This document shows positions 29,877 to 40,150 of a DNA stretch of 64,000 bases, piece by piece. The stretch comes from Caulobacteraceae bacterium (lineage in GTDB: Bacteria > Pseudomonadota > Alphaproteobacteria > Caulobacterales > Caulobacteraceae). Under the pieces are notes generated by a model. It had not been told where the DNA came from, searched no databases, and saw only the letters and a program-made list of their open reading frames with translations. The translations under genes were made by a program, and so were the position numbers. Position 1 is the first letter of the stretch. Each line of letters opens with the position of its first letter. The stretch lies in assembly GCA_027487945.1 (NCBI GenBank), contig JAIYCQ010000002.1, positions 62,001 to 126,000 of the forward strand, in the 5' to 3' direction.

Positions 29877-31970
29877 ATGGTCGACACCAGCCTGACCGGC
29901 GCCTCCAACCGCCCTGGCCCCCGCGAGGTCTGGGGCTGGCTGGCGCGTGGCGAGGTCGGGCTGGCGATCGGCATCGTCGGCATCATCGTCCTGCTGATCC
30001 TGCCGATCCCGCCGTTCATGCTGGATCTGCTGCTGACGATCTCGATCGGCAGCTCGATCCTGATCCTGATGACGGCGCTGCTGATCAAGAAGCCGCTGGA
30101 GTTCACCGCCTTCCCGACGGTGCTTCTGGTCACCACCCTGTACCGGCTGGGCCTGAACCTCGCCTCGACCCGCCTGATCCTCAGCCACGGTCACGAGGGC
30201 GCCCACGGGGCCGGCGACGTCATCAAGGCGTTCGGCGATCTGATGATGGGCGGCAGCTTCATCATCGGCCTCATCGTCTTCGCGATCCTGGTGCTGGTGA
30301 ACTTCGTCGTCGTCACCAAGGGTTCGGGCCGGATCGCCGAAGTCGCCGCCCGCTTCAGCCTCGACGCCATGCCCGGTAAGCAGATGGCGATCGACTCCGA
30401 CCTCTCTTCGGGCCTGATCGACCAGGATCAGGCCAAGCTCCGCCGCAAGGAGCTGGAGCAGGAGTCGACCTTCTTCGGCGCCATGGACGGCGCCAGCAAG
30501 TTCGTGAAGGGCGACGCCATCGCCGGTCTGGTGATCGTCGGCATCAACATCATCGGCGGCATGCTGATCGGCATCCTGCAGCACGGCATGGAGGCCGGCG
30601 CGGCAGCCGAGACCTACACCCTGATGACCGTCGGCGACGGCCTGGTCAGCCAGATCCCGGCCCTGATCATCTCCATCGCCGCCGGCCTGCTGGTCTCCAA
30701 GGCCGGCGTCGAGGGCGCCGCCGACAAGGCCCTGGTCACCCAGCTGGCGATGAACCCGCTGAGCCTGGGCATGGTCTCGGCCACGTCCGGCGTGCTGGCC
30801 TTCATCCCGGGCATGCCGGTCATCCCGTTCCTGGCCGTGGCGTTGGGCGCCGGCGCACTGGCCTGGCATCGCTCCCATCCGGTCCCCGAGGTCGCGCCCG
30901 CCATCGACCTCTCCGCCGCGCCGGTCGAGCAGGAAGAGGAACCGATCAGCGCCTCCCTGGCCATCGACGACATCAAGATCGAGCTGGGCTACGGCCTGCT
31001 GGCCCTGATCAACGACCTCGATGGCCGCAAGCTGACCGACCAGATCCGCGCCCTGCGCAAGACCCTGGCGGCCGACTACGGCTTCGTCATGCCGCCGGTC
31101 CGCATCCTCGACAACATGCGCCTGGCCACCCAGGGCTACGCGATCCGCATCAAGGAGATGGAGTGCGGCGCCGGCGAGGTCCGCATCGGCAGCCTGATGG
31201 CCATGGACCCGCGCGGCGGCCAGGTCGAACTGCCCGGCGACCACGTCCGCGAGCCCGCCTTCGGCCTGCCCGCCACCTGGATCGACGACGGGCTGAAGGA
31301 GGAGGCGACCTTCCGCGGCTACACCATCGTCGATCCTGCGACGGTGCTGACCACGCACCTGACCGAGATCCTCAAGGACAACATGGCCGACCTGCTGTCC
31401 TTCGCCGAGGTTCAGAAGCTGATCAAGGATCTGGCGGTCGACCAGAAGAAGCTGGCCGACGACGTCATCCCCGCCATCGTCACCGGCACCACCTTCCAGC
31501 GCGTGCTGCAGGCCCTGCTGCGCGAGCGCGTCTCGATCCGCGACCTGCAGGCGATCCTCGAGGGCGTCGCCGAGGCCGCGCCGCACACCACCTCCATCAC
31601 CTCACTGGTCGAGTCCGTCCGCGCCAAGCTGGGCCGCCAGCTCTGCTGGGCCAACCGCGGGGACGACGGCGCCCTGCCCATCGTCACCCTGTCGCCCGAC
31701 TGGGAGATCGCCTTCTCCGAGTCGCTGGTCGGCAACGGCGAGGAAAAGCAGCTCGCCATGGCGCCCAGCAAGCTGCAGGAGTTCATCCGCGGCGTCCGTG
31801 AAGCCTTCGAACGCGCCGCCCTGGCCGGCGACAGCCCGGTGCTGCTGACCAGCCCGCTGGCCCGGCCCTATGTCCGTCAGATCATCGAGCGCTTCCGTGG
31901 CCAGACCGTGGTCATGAGCCAGAACGAGGTCCACCCCAGGGCGCGTCTGCGGACGGTCGGGCAGGTCTAG
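29877..31970 (+). CDS. flhA: Flagellar export protein FlhA
   Basis: KKPLEFTAFPTVLLVTTLYRLGLNLASTRLIL; RFSLDAMPGKQMAIDSDLSSGLID; C-terminal cytoplasmic domain. Confidence 0.95.
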   Translation: MVDTSLTGASNRPGPREVWGWLARGEVGLAIGIVGIIVLLILPIPPFMLDLLLTISIGSSILILMTALLIKKPLEFTAFPTVLLVTTLYRLGLNLASTRLILSHGHEGAHGAGDVIKAFGDLMMGGSFIIGLIVFAILVLVNFVVVTKGSGRIAEVAARFSLDAMPGKQMAIDSDLSSGLIDQDQAKLRRKELEQESTFFGAMDGASKFVKGDAIAGLVIVGINIIGGMLIGILQHGMEAGAAAETYTLMTVGDGLVSQIPALIISIAAGLLVSKAGVEGAADKALVTQLAMNPLSLGMVSATSGVLAFIPGMPVIPFLAVALGAGALAWHRSHPVPEVAPAIDLSAAPVEQEEEPISASLAIDDIKIELGYGLLALINDLDGRKLTDQIRALRKTLAADYGFVMPPVRILDNMRLATQGYAIRIKEMECGAGEVRIGSLMAMDPRGGQVELPGDHVREPAFGLPATWIDDGLKEEATFRGYTIVDPATVLTTHLTEILKDNMADLLSFAEVQKLIKDLAVDQKKLADDVIPAIVTGTTFQRVLQALLRERVSIRDLQAILEGVAEAAPHTTSITSLVESVRAKLGRQLCWANRGDDGALPIVTLSPDWEIAFSESLVGNGEEKQLAMAPSKLQEFIRGVREAFERAALAGDSPVLLTSPLARPYVRQIIERFRGQTVVMSQNEVHPRARLRTVGQV

Positions 31971-32090
31971 GAGCCTGGTCCCGCCGACGCCGCAGGTTCG
32001 GCGGGTGTCCCGCACCCGGTTTCGGGCTAGCCTGCGCTACGGAAAGGCCGCGGCCGCCAAGGCCACGGTCGCAGGGGAGGGGAAGACCCA

Positions 32091-32432
32091 ATGAACAGGA
32101 CCGCTCTGATCGTCGCCACCGTCGCCGGCACGGCGCTGCAGATCTCCATGGTGCTGGCCGGACATTTCATCCCGGCGGTGGCGAGCCGGTTCGACGTCAT
32201 CGGCATGCTCATCTCGCTGGTCGCCGGCCTGCTTTATGTCCGGGGCGCAAAGGGGCGCTGGAGCGACAGCCTGGTCGGCGGCCTCATCGCCGGCGCGCTC
32301 TGCGCGCTGATCGGCATCGCCATGTCCTGGGCCCTCGGCGACGTCGAGGCGATCATCCTGGTCATCGGCACGCTCGGCTCGGCGGTCGCGGGCCTGATCG
32401 GCGGGGCGATCGGCAAGGTGGTCGTCAGGTAG
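32091..32432 (+). CDS. Small multi-TM membrane protein, hypothetical
   Basis: RBS-like GGGGAGGGGAAG upstream; four hydrophobic segments. Confidence 0.65.
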   Translation: MNRTALIVATVAGTALQISMVLAGHFIPAVASRFDVIGMLISLVAGLLYVRGAKGRWSDSLVGGLIAGALCALIGIAMSWALGDVEAIILVIGTLGSAVAGLIGGAIGKVVVR

Positions 32433-32447
32433 CCGCCTTGCTTGCTG

Positions 32448-32540
32448 CGACGCGCGCTCTTCGAGCGCCGCTCAGCATGACGTGGAAGGATAGCCTCCAA
32501 ACGACGTCATCCTGAGCAGCCGCGAAGCGGCGTGTCGAAG
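32448..32540. repeat. Bipartite REP-like inverted repeat, copy 2
   Basis: 32506..32540 is identical over 35 nt to the reverse complement of 7853..7887; the left half carries GCGCTC-GAA-GAGCGC. Confidence 0.85.
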
Positions 32541-32553
32541 GGCCCGGTGAGGC

Positions 32554-33366
32554 TCAGTCCGCGTAGACCGCGGCGCGCTTCTGCATGTTCGACATGACGG
32601 CCTCGATCTGGTTGGGCGTGCCGATCAGGGCGGTCTGCTCGACGGACTCGGCCTTCAGGATTTCGTGCTGTCCGGCGCCGGACGCCGCCAGGTCGAAGAG
32701 GCGTTTGTCCGCGCGGATGGCGTGCGGGTTGCGACCGGCGATATCGGCGGCCAGGGCCAGGGCGTCGGCGCGCGGGTCAGCGCAGACCCGGGTCGCGAAG
32801 CCGTATTGCACCGCTTCCTCGCCCGAGAACTGGCGTCCGCTGTAGGTCAGCTCCCGCACCACGTCGTCGCGGGCCAGCAGGCGCATCAGCACCAGGCCCG
32901 CCATGTCGGGCACCAGGCCCCACTTGATCTCCATGATCGACATGCGGGTGTCGGCGGTCACGTAGCGGATATCGGCGCCCAGGCAGAGCTGGAAGCCGCC
33001 GCCAAAGGCGACGCCGTGAACCGCGGCGATGACCGGGACCGGAATCTCGCGCCAGACCATGACCGCGTGCTGGGCGCGGTTGCTGCCGCCGGCCGTCCGC
33101 TCGGCGGTGACCAGGCCGTCGCCGCCCTTGCGCTCGCCCGAGGCCATCTTGCCGAAGTTGCCCATGTCCAGCCCGGCGCAGAAGGCGCGACCTTCGCCAG
33201 ACAGCACCACGGCGCGGACGCCCGGCTCGGTCTTGAGGCGCTCGCCGGTCTCGATCAGCGCCGAGAACATGGCGTCGTCGAGGGCGTTCATCTTGTCGGT
33301 GCGGATCATCCGGACGTCGGCGACGCCGTTCTCGACGGTTACGGAGATGCGGTCTTCGGCGCTCAT
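32554..33366 (-). CDS. Crotonase / enoyl-CoA hydratase family protein
   Basis: GRAFCAGLDMGNFG, AVHGVAFGGGFQLCLGADIRYVTADTRMSIMEIKWGLVPDM; ATG at 33366 chosen. Confidence 0.88.
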   Translation of the reverse strand: MSAEDRISVTVENGVADVRMIRTDKMNALDDAMFSALIETGERLKTEPGVRAVVLSGEGRAFCAGLDMGNFGKMASGERKGGDGLVTAERTAGGSNRAQHAVMVWREIPVPVIAAVHGVAFGGGFQLCLGADIRYVTADTRMSIMEIKWGLVPDMAGLVLMRLLARDDVVRELTYSGRQFSGEEAVQYGFATRVCADPRADALALAADIAGRNPHAIRADKRLFDLAASGAGQHEILKAESVEQTALIGTPNQIEAVMSNMQKRAAVYAD

Positions 33367-33543
33367 GGCGTTCGTTTCCCTGTCGTGTTTGCGACAGCTA
33401 ACGGCCCGCGTGGGGGCTTCGCAAGCCTGTCGCCGGGGAACCCGCGACCCTTTGGCCGCTTGTCGTTGTTGCCCGCGCCACTTCGCGCCGATAGACATGC
33501 GACGAATGAGACGGCGTTCGCACCGTCCGGGGAAAGAGTAGCG

Positions 33544-33924
33544 ATGGCGCCCAGATCCAGGACGAAAAAGGCGGCCGGCGGCATCCTCTGGGATCTGCTG
33601 ACCTTCGACCGGCTGATGACCGGCCCGGTGGTGCATCTGATCTACTGGGCCGGCCTGGGCGTGATCCTGCTCGGCGCATTCGGGGCCATCGGCGCCGCCG
33701 TGGGCGTGGCGCTCAACGACGACAACCTGATCGGCAAGCTCCTGGCCCTGCCGGTGACGGTGGCCGGCCTGCTGGTATGTGTCGCGCTGGCGCTGCTGTG
33801 GCGGTCGTTCTGCGAGCTCTACGTGGCCGTGTTCCGCATCGCCGATGACCTGCGCGCCCTGCGCCAGGCCAGCGACGCCGACCATGTCCTGAAGCGGCCC
33901 GGTCCGCCGCAGGACGGCCTATAG
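33544..33924 (+). CDS. Small membrane protein, hypothetical
   Basis: MAPRSRTKKAAGGILWDLLTFDRLMTGPVVHLIYWAGLGVILLGAFGAIG...; two TM segments; ATG at 33544. Confidence 0.6.
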   Translation: MAPRSRTKKAAGGILWDLLTFDRLMTGPVVHLIYWAGLGVILLGAFGAIGAAVGVALNDDNLIGKLLALPVTVAGLLVCVALALLWRSFCELYVAVFRIADDLRALRQASDADHVLKRPGPPQDGL

Positions 33925-33932
33925 GCCATTCC

Positions 33933-35942
33933 TCAGGCGGCGCGCCGTCCGCCCGCCTTGGCGATCAGAGCCTCAAGCGCGTCCGCGTCGACGGCCGCGG
34001 TCAGGAACTCAACGTGGGTGATCCCGTCGTTGGAGCGCAGGGTCCTGCCGATCAGGGGCTCGTTCAGCCCGGAAATGCTGATCTGGACCTCGCCCTCGAT
34101 CGGCCGCTCTCCCGCCAGCACCGCCGCGCCGCCGAGTGAAATGTCGCGCAGGACTGCCCGGATCTCTGACCGGCCGTCCCAGACCCGCACCGGCATCTCC
34201 AACTCGAAGCGGGGATGCTTGCGGCGCTCCACCTCGTCGGTCGAGGTTCGCACGACCCGGACGAGGGTCTCGCTGAGCGAGGCCACCGACTCGCCCACCT
34301 CGACCGACAGGCGGTCGACGGACGTGGCGATCTCGCCGGCCCGGCGGGCTTCATTGGTCACGGCGGCGATGTCGGACGCCATCTGCTCCGCCGTCTGACT
34401 GGTCTGCGCCATGCTGGAAGCGATGGCGTCGGTCGCTTGCGCCTGCTGCTCGACGGCGGCGGCGATCGCCGCGCTGGCGCGTTCCATGGCGCTGATTCTG
34501 CGGGTGATGCCCCCGACGGCGCCGGCGGTCTCCAGCGCGGACTCGTCGACGCCGTTGATGAGGCCGCGGATGTGGGCTGTCGCATCGGCGGTCTGTTGGG
34601 CGAGGGCCCGGACCTCCTGAGCGACGACGGCGAAACCCTTTCCGGTGTCGCCGGCCCGGGCCGCCTCGACCCCGGCATTGAGCGCCAGAAGGTTGGTCTG
34701 CCGGGCGATGTCATCGATGACGCTGGTGACGTGCGAGATCTGGGCCACGGCGGCGTTGAGCTTGCCGATCGCGATGTCGGCTTCCGCGGCCGCGGACGCG
34801 ACGGCGTCCGATGTGGTCCGGGCCGCCTCGACCTCCTGACGGATGTTCAGGATGGCGGCGTCCAGACTGTCGGCGAGGGCGACGGTAGAGCGGGTCCGCG
34901 CCAGGGTCACCGTGGCGGCCTCCGAAAGGACGCCGCTCCGACGATCCACATCGTTGGCAAGGCGGGCCATGGCGCCGGCCTGGCTGGTCATGACGCGGGA
35001 GCTCTCGGCCACGGTGCTCACGGCGCTGCGCGTCTCCTCCTCCACGCGCTGGGCCATGTCCATGAGCGCGAACGCGCGCTTTTGTTCAGCTTCGACCCGG
35101 TCGCGCTGGACTCTTTCGATGGCGGCGATCTGCTGGGCGCGCAAGCGGTCAGTCTCGACCGCCTGGTTCTTGAAGTGTTGCAGGGCCCGGGCCATCTCGC
35201 CAAGCTCGTCGGCCCGCTCGATGTGCTCGATCCGGACCGCGGCGTCACCGCCGGCCAGCCGGCTCATGGTCGACGTCAGGTCGGTAAGCGGCGTTGCGAC
35301 TTCCCGGATGATGCGGCGACCCTGCCGACGGGTGAGGACAACGGCCACGCCGAGAATGCTCAGCAACAGAACCGCGCCGGCGGCGGTGCCCCAGCGGGCC
35401 AGCCCCTCGGCGCCTGCATTGGCCTCGTTGGTGACGGTGACCAGCGCGTCCACAGCGCTCCGGTGCTCGGCATAGACCGCCGACACGGCCCTGAAGGCTT
35501 CCTCGGTCACCTCGGCGTTCCCGCTTTCGACCGCCGGCAGATAGACATCCTCCACTGCCGTCCAGAACCGCTCACCGGTGCCGCCCACGTCCTGCAGGAT
35601 GGCTGTCTTCAGCTGCGCCTTCAGTGCGGACTCCGACCAGTAGGTCTGGCGCTCGCGAAACTGGTCCCGCAGCTCCGCCAAGCGGGCGATCCGCGCCGGT
35701 ATCTCTTCCTTCGCCGCCGTGCGCAGCAGGCTGGCCTCGAGGTAGGCTTCGATGACGTAGGCGGGCGGAGGCAGGATGTCGGCGATCAGGTCCTTGCCAC
35801 GGACGACCTCGCCATAGACCGGTCCGTTGACCCTCAGGGTCTGCAGTGTGACGAAGCTGACGGCTGCAGTGACCAGCATCAGGCCGATGGCCAGGGCCTG
35901 GAAGCCCGCTACCGACTGCTGAAAGCCCTTTGAATCGCTCAT
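33933..35942 (-). CDS. Methyl-accepting chemotaxis protein with C-terminal PilZ domain
   Basis: HAMP + MCP signalling hairpin (INGVD...; [40 protein letters not shown]) followed by PilZ-type [19 protein letters not shown]...[11 protein letters not shown]. Confidence 0.9.
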   Translation of the reverse strand: MSDSKGFQQSVAGFQALAIGLMLVTAAVSFVTLQTLRVNGPVYGEVVRGKDLIADILPPPAYVIEAYLEASLLRTAAKEEIPARIARLAELRDQFRERQTYWSESALKAQLKTAILQDVGGTGERFWTAVEDVYLPAVESGNAEVTEEAFRAVSAVYAEHRSAVDALVTVTNEANAGAEGLARWGTAAGAVLLLSILGVAVVLTRRQGRRIIREVATPLTDLTSTMSRLAGGDAAVRIEHIERADELGEMARALQHFKNQAVETDRLRAQQIAAIERVQRDRVEAEQKRAFALMDMAQRVEEETRSAVSTVAESSRVMTSQAGAMARLANDVDRRSGVLSEAATVTLARTRSTVALADSLDAAILNIRQEVEAARTTSDAVASAAAEADIAIGKLNAAVAQISHVTSVIDDIARQTNLLALNAGVEAARAGDTGKGFAVVAQEVRALAQQTADATAHIRGLINGVDESALETAGAVGGITRRISAMERASAAIAAAVEQQAQATDAIASSMAQTSQTAEQMASDIAAVTNEARRAGEIATSVDRLSVEVGESVASLSETLVRVVRTSTDEVERRKHPRFELEMPVRVWDGRSEIRAVLRDISLGGAAVLAGERPIEGEVQISISGLNEPLIGRTLRSNDGITHVEFLTAAVDADALEALIAKAGGRRAA

Positions 35943-36104
35943 AAGGCCCCTCGTTCCCGTGATTCGGCCAAGCTTGTATGGCGCCGGGTTAACGGATTCG
36001 AATCCCCCGGAACCTGCACGCGACAGTGCGTCAATCCGCTCCGGTTTGCCGGGTTCCTGTGCAGTCTGGGGCGGCCTTTGGCGCCGCTCGCATGGCGCGC
36101 GGGG

Positions 36105-37238
36105 TCAGCCCCCGCCCCGCAACGCCTTCACCACCGCGCCGTAGGTCGACTTCGGTCGCCCTGTGCTGTCGAACATCAGCGGGGCGTCGCGGGCGTTCTC
36201 GCGGGTGAGCCAGCTGTCGCCGTCGCGCAGACCCCAGACGGTGAAGGCGAACTGCTGGCGCTGGGGCAGGGCGGCGAAGGCGGTCATCGCCTCGCCGTAC
36301 AACGCCTCCTGCCGCCGCTCGGCGCCGGCCCGGTCGGCCAGCAACCCGCCGCCGACGACCGAGACGTCCAGCTCCGACAGATGGATCGGCAGGCCAAAGC
36401 CGGCCAGGGCCTTCAGCGTCCGGGTGATCGCTCCGGAGGGCAGGTCGGCGTCCAGATGCGTCTGGCAGCCGATGCCGCCCAGAGGCACGCCCGCGTCCAG
36501 CAGTTGCTCGATCAGTCGCATGTAGCTGGCCAGCTTCGCCGGCTTGCTCTCGAGGTGGTAGTCGTTGGTGAACAGCACCGCCTGCGGGTCAGCGGCGCGG
36601 GCTGCCTCGAACGCCACCTTGAAGTGGCCGATCTGGCCCAGCTTGCGGCTCCACAGGCTGTCGCGAGGCCCGGAGCCGTCGTCCCTGATCGGCTCGTTGA
36701 CCACGTCCCAGCCCGACGCCAGTCCGCGATAGCGACCGACCATGGCGGTGACGTAGTTGGAGAGCGCCCCGGCGAAGCTCTGGCGGCTCTCGTCCAGCCG
36801 GGCGAAGGCCTCCGGCTCGTTGGCGTACCAGACCAGGGTATGGCCGAAGAGCCGCATGTCCCGCTCGCGGGCGAAGGCGGCGATGGCGTCGGCGCGGTCG
36901 AAGCGGAAGGCCCCGTCGGCCTGGACCACATACTCCATCTTCATCTCCCACTCGGCGGTGAGCTGGGTGAAGTGCGTGGCGGCCAGCGAGGTCCAGGCGG
37001 GGTCGCCCAGCTGCGCGGCCTGGACCGCGACACCGACGGGGAAGGGGGCCAGCGACTTGAGCGGCGGGGCGTCCTGCGGCGTGAACTGAGGCGTGCCGCG
37101 CCAGGCGATGGTCACCTCCTCGCTGCCAGCGTCGCGACTACAGGCCGCGAGAGCGAGGCCAAGCCCTGACGCCAGCGCGGCGCGGCGCGACAGCCTGCCT
37201 TCTCCCCTCGCGGGAGAAGGGGTGCTCCTTGTCTTCAC
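36105..37238 (-). CDS. Endo-1,4-beta-xylanase, GH10 family
   Basis: GHTLVWYANEPEAF, SGWDVVNEPIRDDG (acid/base), PIHLSELDVSV (nucleophile); twin-arginine SRRAALASGLGLALAAC. GTG start overlaps the fliJ stop; start uncertain. Confidence 0.88.
   Translation of the reverse strand: MKTRSTPSPARGEGRLSRRAALASGLGLALAACSRDAGSEEVTIAWRGTPQFTPQDAPPLKSLAPFPVGVAVQAAQLGDPAWTSLAATHFTQLTAEWEMKMEYVVQADGAFRFDRADAIAAFARERDMRLFGHTLVWYANEPEAFARLDESRQSFAGALSNYVTAMVGRYRGLASGWDVVNEPIRDDGSGPRDSLWSRKLGQIGHFKVAFEAARAADPQAVLFTNDYHLESKPAKLASYMRLIEQLLDAGVPLGGIGCQTHLDADLPSGAITRTLKALAGFGLPIHLSELDVSVVGGGLLADRAGAERRQEALYGEAMTAFAALPQRQQFAFTVWGLRDGDSWLTRENARDAPLMFDSTGRPKSTYGAVVKALRGGG
37198..37220. repeat. CCTTCTCCC-CTCGC-GGGAGAAGG palindrome inside the xylanase N-terminus
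   Basis: Perfect 9-bp arms; same unit as at 48765 and 48901. Confidence 0.8.
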
Positions 37239-37645
37239 CGCCCCGACATCCGCCGCAGGCCCAGCTCGTCGAGCGCGGCGGTGTCGCGGCGGTCCTGTTC
37301 CTTGCGGGCGGCGGTGGCATGGGCGTCGTTGACGTGCTCGTATTTCTTCAGCGCCTCGAAGGCTTCGGACAGCGCGTCGCGGGCGCCGGCCTCCTCGCGG
37401 CCTATGGCGTCGATCTCGGCCTGGACGGCGGCCTTGCGTTGCCGGAGACCTTCGCGGAAGCCGACCAGGTACCAGCCCGCCTCGGCGTCATTGCGGGCGC
37501 GCAGCAGCTCCGCCTCGCCCTCGGCCTCCAGCACGACCAGACGCAGCTCGGCGGTGGTCCGGCGGTCGACGATCTCGGCCAGCCGCTTCTGCAGCATCTC
37601 GACCTCGTGGGTCGAGATGCGGATCAGGGACTTCATCGCCTTCAC
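37235..37645 (-). CDS. fliJ: Flagellar export protein FliJ
   Basis: Short coiled-coil protein, coupled to fliI by a 4-nt overlap. Confidence 0.8.
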   Translation of the reverse strand: MKAMKSLIRISTHEVEMLQKRLAEIVDRRTTAELRLVVLEAEGEAELLRARNDAEAGWYLVGFREGLRQRKAAVQAEIDAIGREEAGARDALSEAFEALKKYEHVNDAHATAARKEQDRRDTAALDELGLRRMSGR

Positions 37646-39009
37646 TGAACACTACCCGTGAGAATGCCGTCGAGGCGGTTGAAGCAGTCGTCGAGCGTGG
37701 CGGTCTCGTCCTTGTCCTGGGACAGGAAGCTCTCCAGCGCCGGGTTCAGCTGGATGGCGCGGTCGATCTGCGGGTCCGAGCCGGCGCGATAGGCGCCGAT
37801 GCGGATCAGCTCTTCCATGTTGCTGTAGGCCGACAAGGCCTGCCTTGCGGACTTCACGATCTCGCGCTCATGGGGCAGCTGACAGCCGGGCATGGTGCGA
37901 CTTATGGACTTGAGGACGTTAATGGCCGGGAAGCGTCCGCGCTCGGCGATGCTTCTTTCCATCACGATGTGGCCATCGAGGATGCCGCGCACCGCATCGG
38001 CGATCGGCTCGTTGTGGTCGTCGCCGTCGACCAGCACCGTGAACAGGCCGGTGATCGGGCCCGCCGTGGTGCCGTCGGGCCGCACGGGACCCGGGCCGGC
38101 CCGCTCCAGCAGCTTGGGCAGTTCGGTGAAGACGGTCGGAGTATAGCCCTTGGTGGTCGGCGGCTCGCCCGCGGCGAGGCCGATCTCGCGCTGGGCCATG
38201 GCGAAGCGGGTCACACTGTCCATCAGGCAGAGGACTTCCAGGTCCTGGTCGCGCAGCGCCTCGGCCACGGCCAGGGTCATGTAGGCGGCCTGACGACGTT
38301 TGAGCGCCGGCTCGTCGGAGGTGGCGACGATGACGACGGCGCGTTTGAGGCCCTCCTCGCCGAGGGTCTCCTCGATGAATTCGCGCACCTCGCGGCCGCG
38401 TTCGCCGATCAGGCCGACGACGACGGCGTCACAGTCGGCCTGCCGGGCCAGCATCGACAGCAGCACCGACTTGCCCACCCCCGAGCCGGCGAAGATGCCC
38501 AGCCGCTGGCCGCGGCAGGTGGTGGTGAAGACGTTCATCGACTTGACGCCCAGGTCGAGCCGCGCGCCGACCCGGCCGCGCGCATGGGCCGGCGGCGGCG
38601 CCGCGCGCAGCGGGTAGGCCGCCTGGCCCTGGGGCAGGGGGCCCTTGCCGTCGATGGGCTCGCCGAAGGCATCGACGATGCGGCCGAGCCACGCCCGGGT
38701 CGGGCGAACCAGCCCGCCGTCGGGCTGGATGCGGATCTCGGCCCCGGGCGCGACCCCCTCGACCGGGCCGAAGGGCATCAGCAGGGCGCGGGTCTCGCGG
38801 AAGCCGACCACCTCGGCCGGCAGGGGCGCGGCGCCCCTGCGCTCGATCTCGGCCCGCGCGCCGACCGGCAGGTGCGACAGACCGCCCCGCGCCTCGATCA
38901 GCAGCCCGTTGACGGCCGCCACGCGACCGGAAACGGACAGGGGTTCGATACGCTCGACGGCGGCGATCAGACTGCGCAAAGGAAGGCCCCGGGACACTCG
39001 AAGAGGCAT
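37642..39009 (-). CDS. fliI: Flagellar export ATPase FliI
   Basis: [88 protein letters not shown]. Confidence 0.95.
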   Translation of the reverse strand: MPLRVSRGLPLRSLIAAVERIEPLSVSGRVAAVNGLLIEARGGLSHLPVGARAEIERRGAAPLPAEVVGFRETRALLMPFGPVEGVAPGAEIRIQPDGGLVRPTRAWLGRIVDAFGEPIDGKGPLPQGQAAYPLRAAPPPAHARGRVGARLDLGVKSMNVFTTTCRGQRLGIFAGSGVGKSVLLSMLARQADCDAVVVGLIGERGREVREFIEETLGEEGLKRAVVIVATSDEPALKRRQAAYMTLAVAEALRDQDLEVLCLMDSVTRFAMAQREIGLAAGEPPTTKGYTPTVFTELPKLLERAGPGPVRPDGTTAGPITGLFTVLVDGDDHNEPIADAVRGILDGHIVMERSIAERGRFPAINVLKSISRTMPGCQLPHEREIVKSARQALSAYSNMEELIRIGAYRAGSDPQIDRAIQLNPALESFLSQDKDETATLDDCFNRLDGILTGSVQ

Positions 39010-39024
39010 CTTGGCCGAACGGCA

Positions 39025-39032
39025 TTAACCAT
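39025..39032. promoter_or_regulatory. Candidate CtrA-type site (TTAACCAT) upstream of fliI
   Basis: GGCATTAACCATAACTG, 16 bp upstream of the fliI ATG. Confidence 0.45.
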
Positions 39033-39089
39033 AACTGAAGCGGGACGGGGTGGCGCGAACAAGGGGGACCCGTTCCGCGCTCGACCTCT

Positions 39090-39476
39090 TCAGTGCTGCG
39101 CCAGGCTCAGAACATTGCCGTCCGGGTCGTTGAACCAGGCGACCTTGGCCTTGCCGTCGGGCGAGGTCCAGACGCCGAGGGCGTCCTGCCCGAACCCCTC
39201 ATAGATCGTCATGGACACGCCCTTGGAGACGAGCGTCGCGATCGTCCCGGCGATGTCGGCGACCTCCCAGCCGAGGACAGGGTGGGGGCCCGCCTTGAAG
39301 CCGTCGATCTGGACGATCCGCAGCACGGCCCCGTTCATCGACAGCACGGTGGCGAACGGGTCGTCGGCCACCTGGTCCAGGCCGAGCACATCGGTGTACC
39401 AGGCTTTCGACGCCTCCCGATCCGCGGTCAGGACGAAGGTGACCACACCGGCTGATGACAGACCCTGCATCGGCAT
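39090..39476 (-). CDS. VOC/glyoxalase-like protein
   Basis: TADREASKAWYTDVLGLDQ...; PDGKAKVAWFNDPDGNVLSLAQ. Confidence 0.8.
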   Translation of the reverse strand: MPMQGLSSAGVVTFVLTADREASKAWYTDVLGLDQVADDPFATVLSMNGAVLRIVQIDGFKAGPHPVLGWEVADIAGTIATLVSKGVSMTIYEGFGQDALGVWTSPDGKAKVAWFNDPDGNVLSLAQH

Positions 39477-39492
39477 CCCTCCCCCCGGGCGG

Positions 39493-39984
39493 TCAGTCCC
39501 TGTCGGACGCCGCCAGCGCCTCGCCGACCGTCACCGCGTCGGCATTCGCGGGCCCCTGACGCAGGTCGCCGGGAATCAGGCCCTCGCCGCACGCCTGGCA
39601 GACGATCTTCGGCGTGAACGGCTTGCCGCAGTGGTCGTGAACGAACTGCATCGGCGGCGCGCCGTCATAGACGTGGCGGTTGCCCCAGTCGGCCAGGGTC
39701 AGCAGCACCCCGCGCAGGTCCTGTCCCTTGGCGGTCAGCACATACTCGTTGCGGGGCGGCCGCTCGGAATAGGCGCGGGTCTCCATCACCCCGTGGGCGA
39801 CCAGCGTCTTCAGCCGGGCGGCGAGCACATTGCGCGCGACGCCCAGTCGCTCCTGCCACTGCTCGAAGCGGCGCACGCCAAGGAAGGCGTCCCGCAGGAT
39901 CAGGATCGTCCAGGGATCGCCGACGATCTCCAGCGTCCCGGCGATGCCGCAGGTCTGCCGGGAATAGTTTGCTGTTCTGCCCAT
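39493..39984 (-). CDS. HxlR family transcriptional regulator
   Basis: CGIAGTLEIVGDPWTILILRDAFLGVRRFEQWQERLGVARNVLAARLKTLVAHGVM; ATG at 39984. Confidence 0.88.
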   Translation of the reverse strand: MGRTANYSRQTCGIAGTLEIVGDPWTILILRDAFLGVRRFEQWQERLGVARNVLAARLKTLVAHGVMETRAYSERPPRNEYVLTAKGQDLRGVLLTLADWGNRHVYDGAPPMQFVHDHCGKPFTPKIVCQACGEGLIPGDLRQGPANADAVTVGEALAASDRD

Positions 39985-40150
39985 GGCGGCAGAATGTGGT
40001 TTCCGTTGGGGGAAAGCAACCGGGTTGTTATTCTGGACGTACCCGTCCAGCTTTCCACGGCTGTCAGGTGGTCGACGCTGGCGGATCGCCGGACTTGCCC
40101 GATCAGACCAGACGGCGCACATGACCCCTCGCTGAACAAGGAGCCCCGCC

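Noticed and set aside
29664-31586. 640-aa minus-strand ORF
   Set aside because: Antisense to flbD/flhA; His/Asp/Gln-rich shadow frame.
35990-36020. T-loop-like GGATTCGAATCC resembling a tRNA 3' end or attachment site
   Set aside because: No matching T-stem, acceptor stem or anticodon arm upstream; better explained as a GANTC-bearing palindrome.
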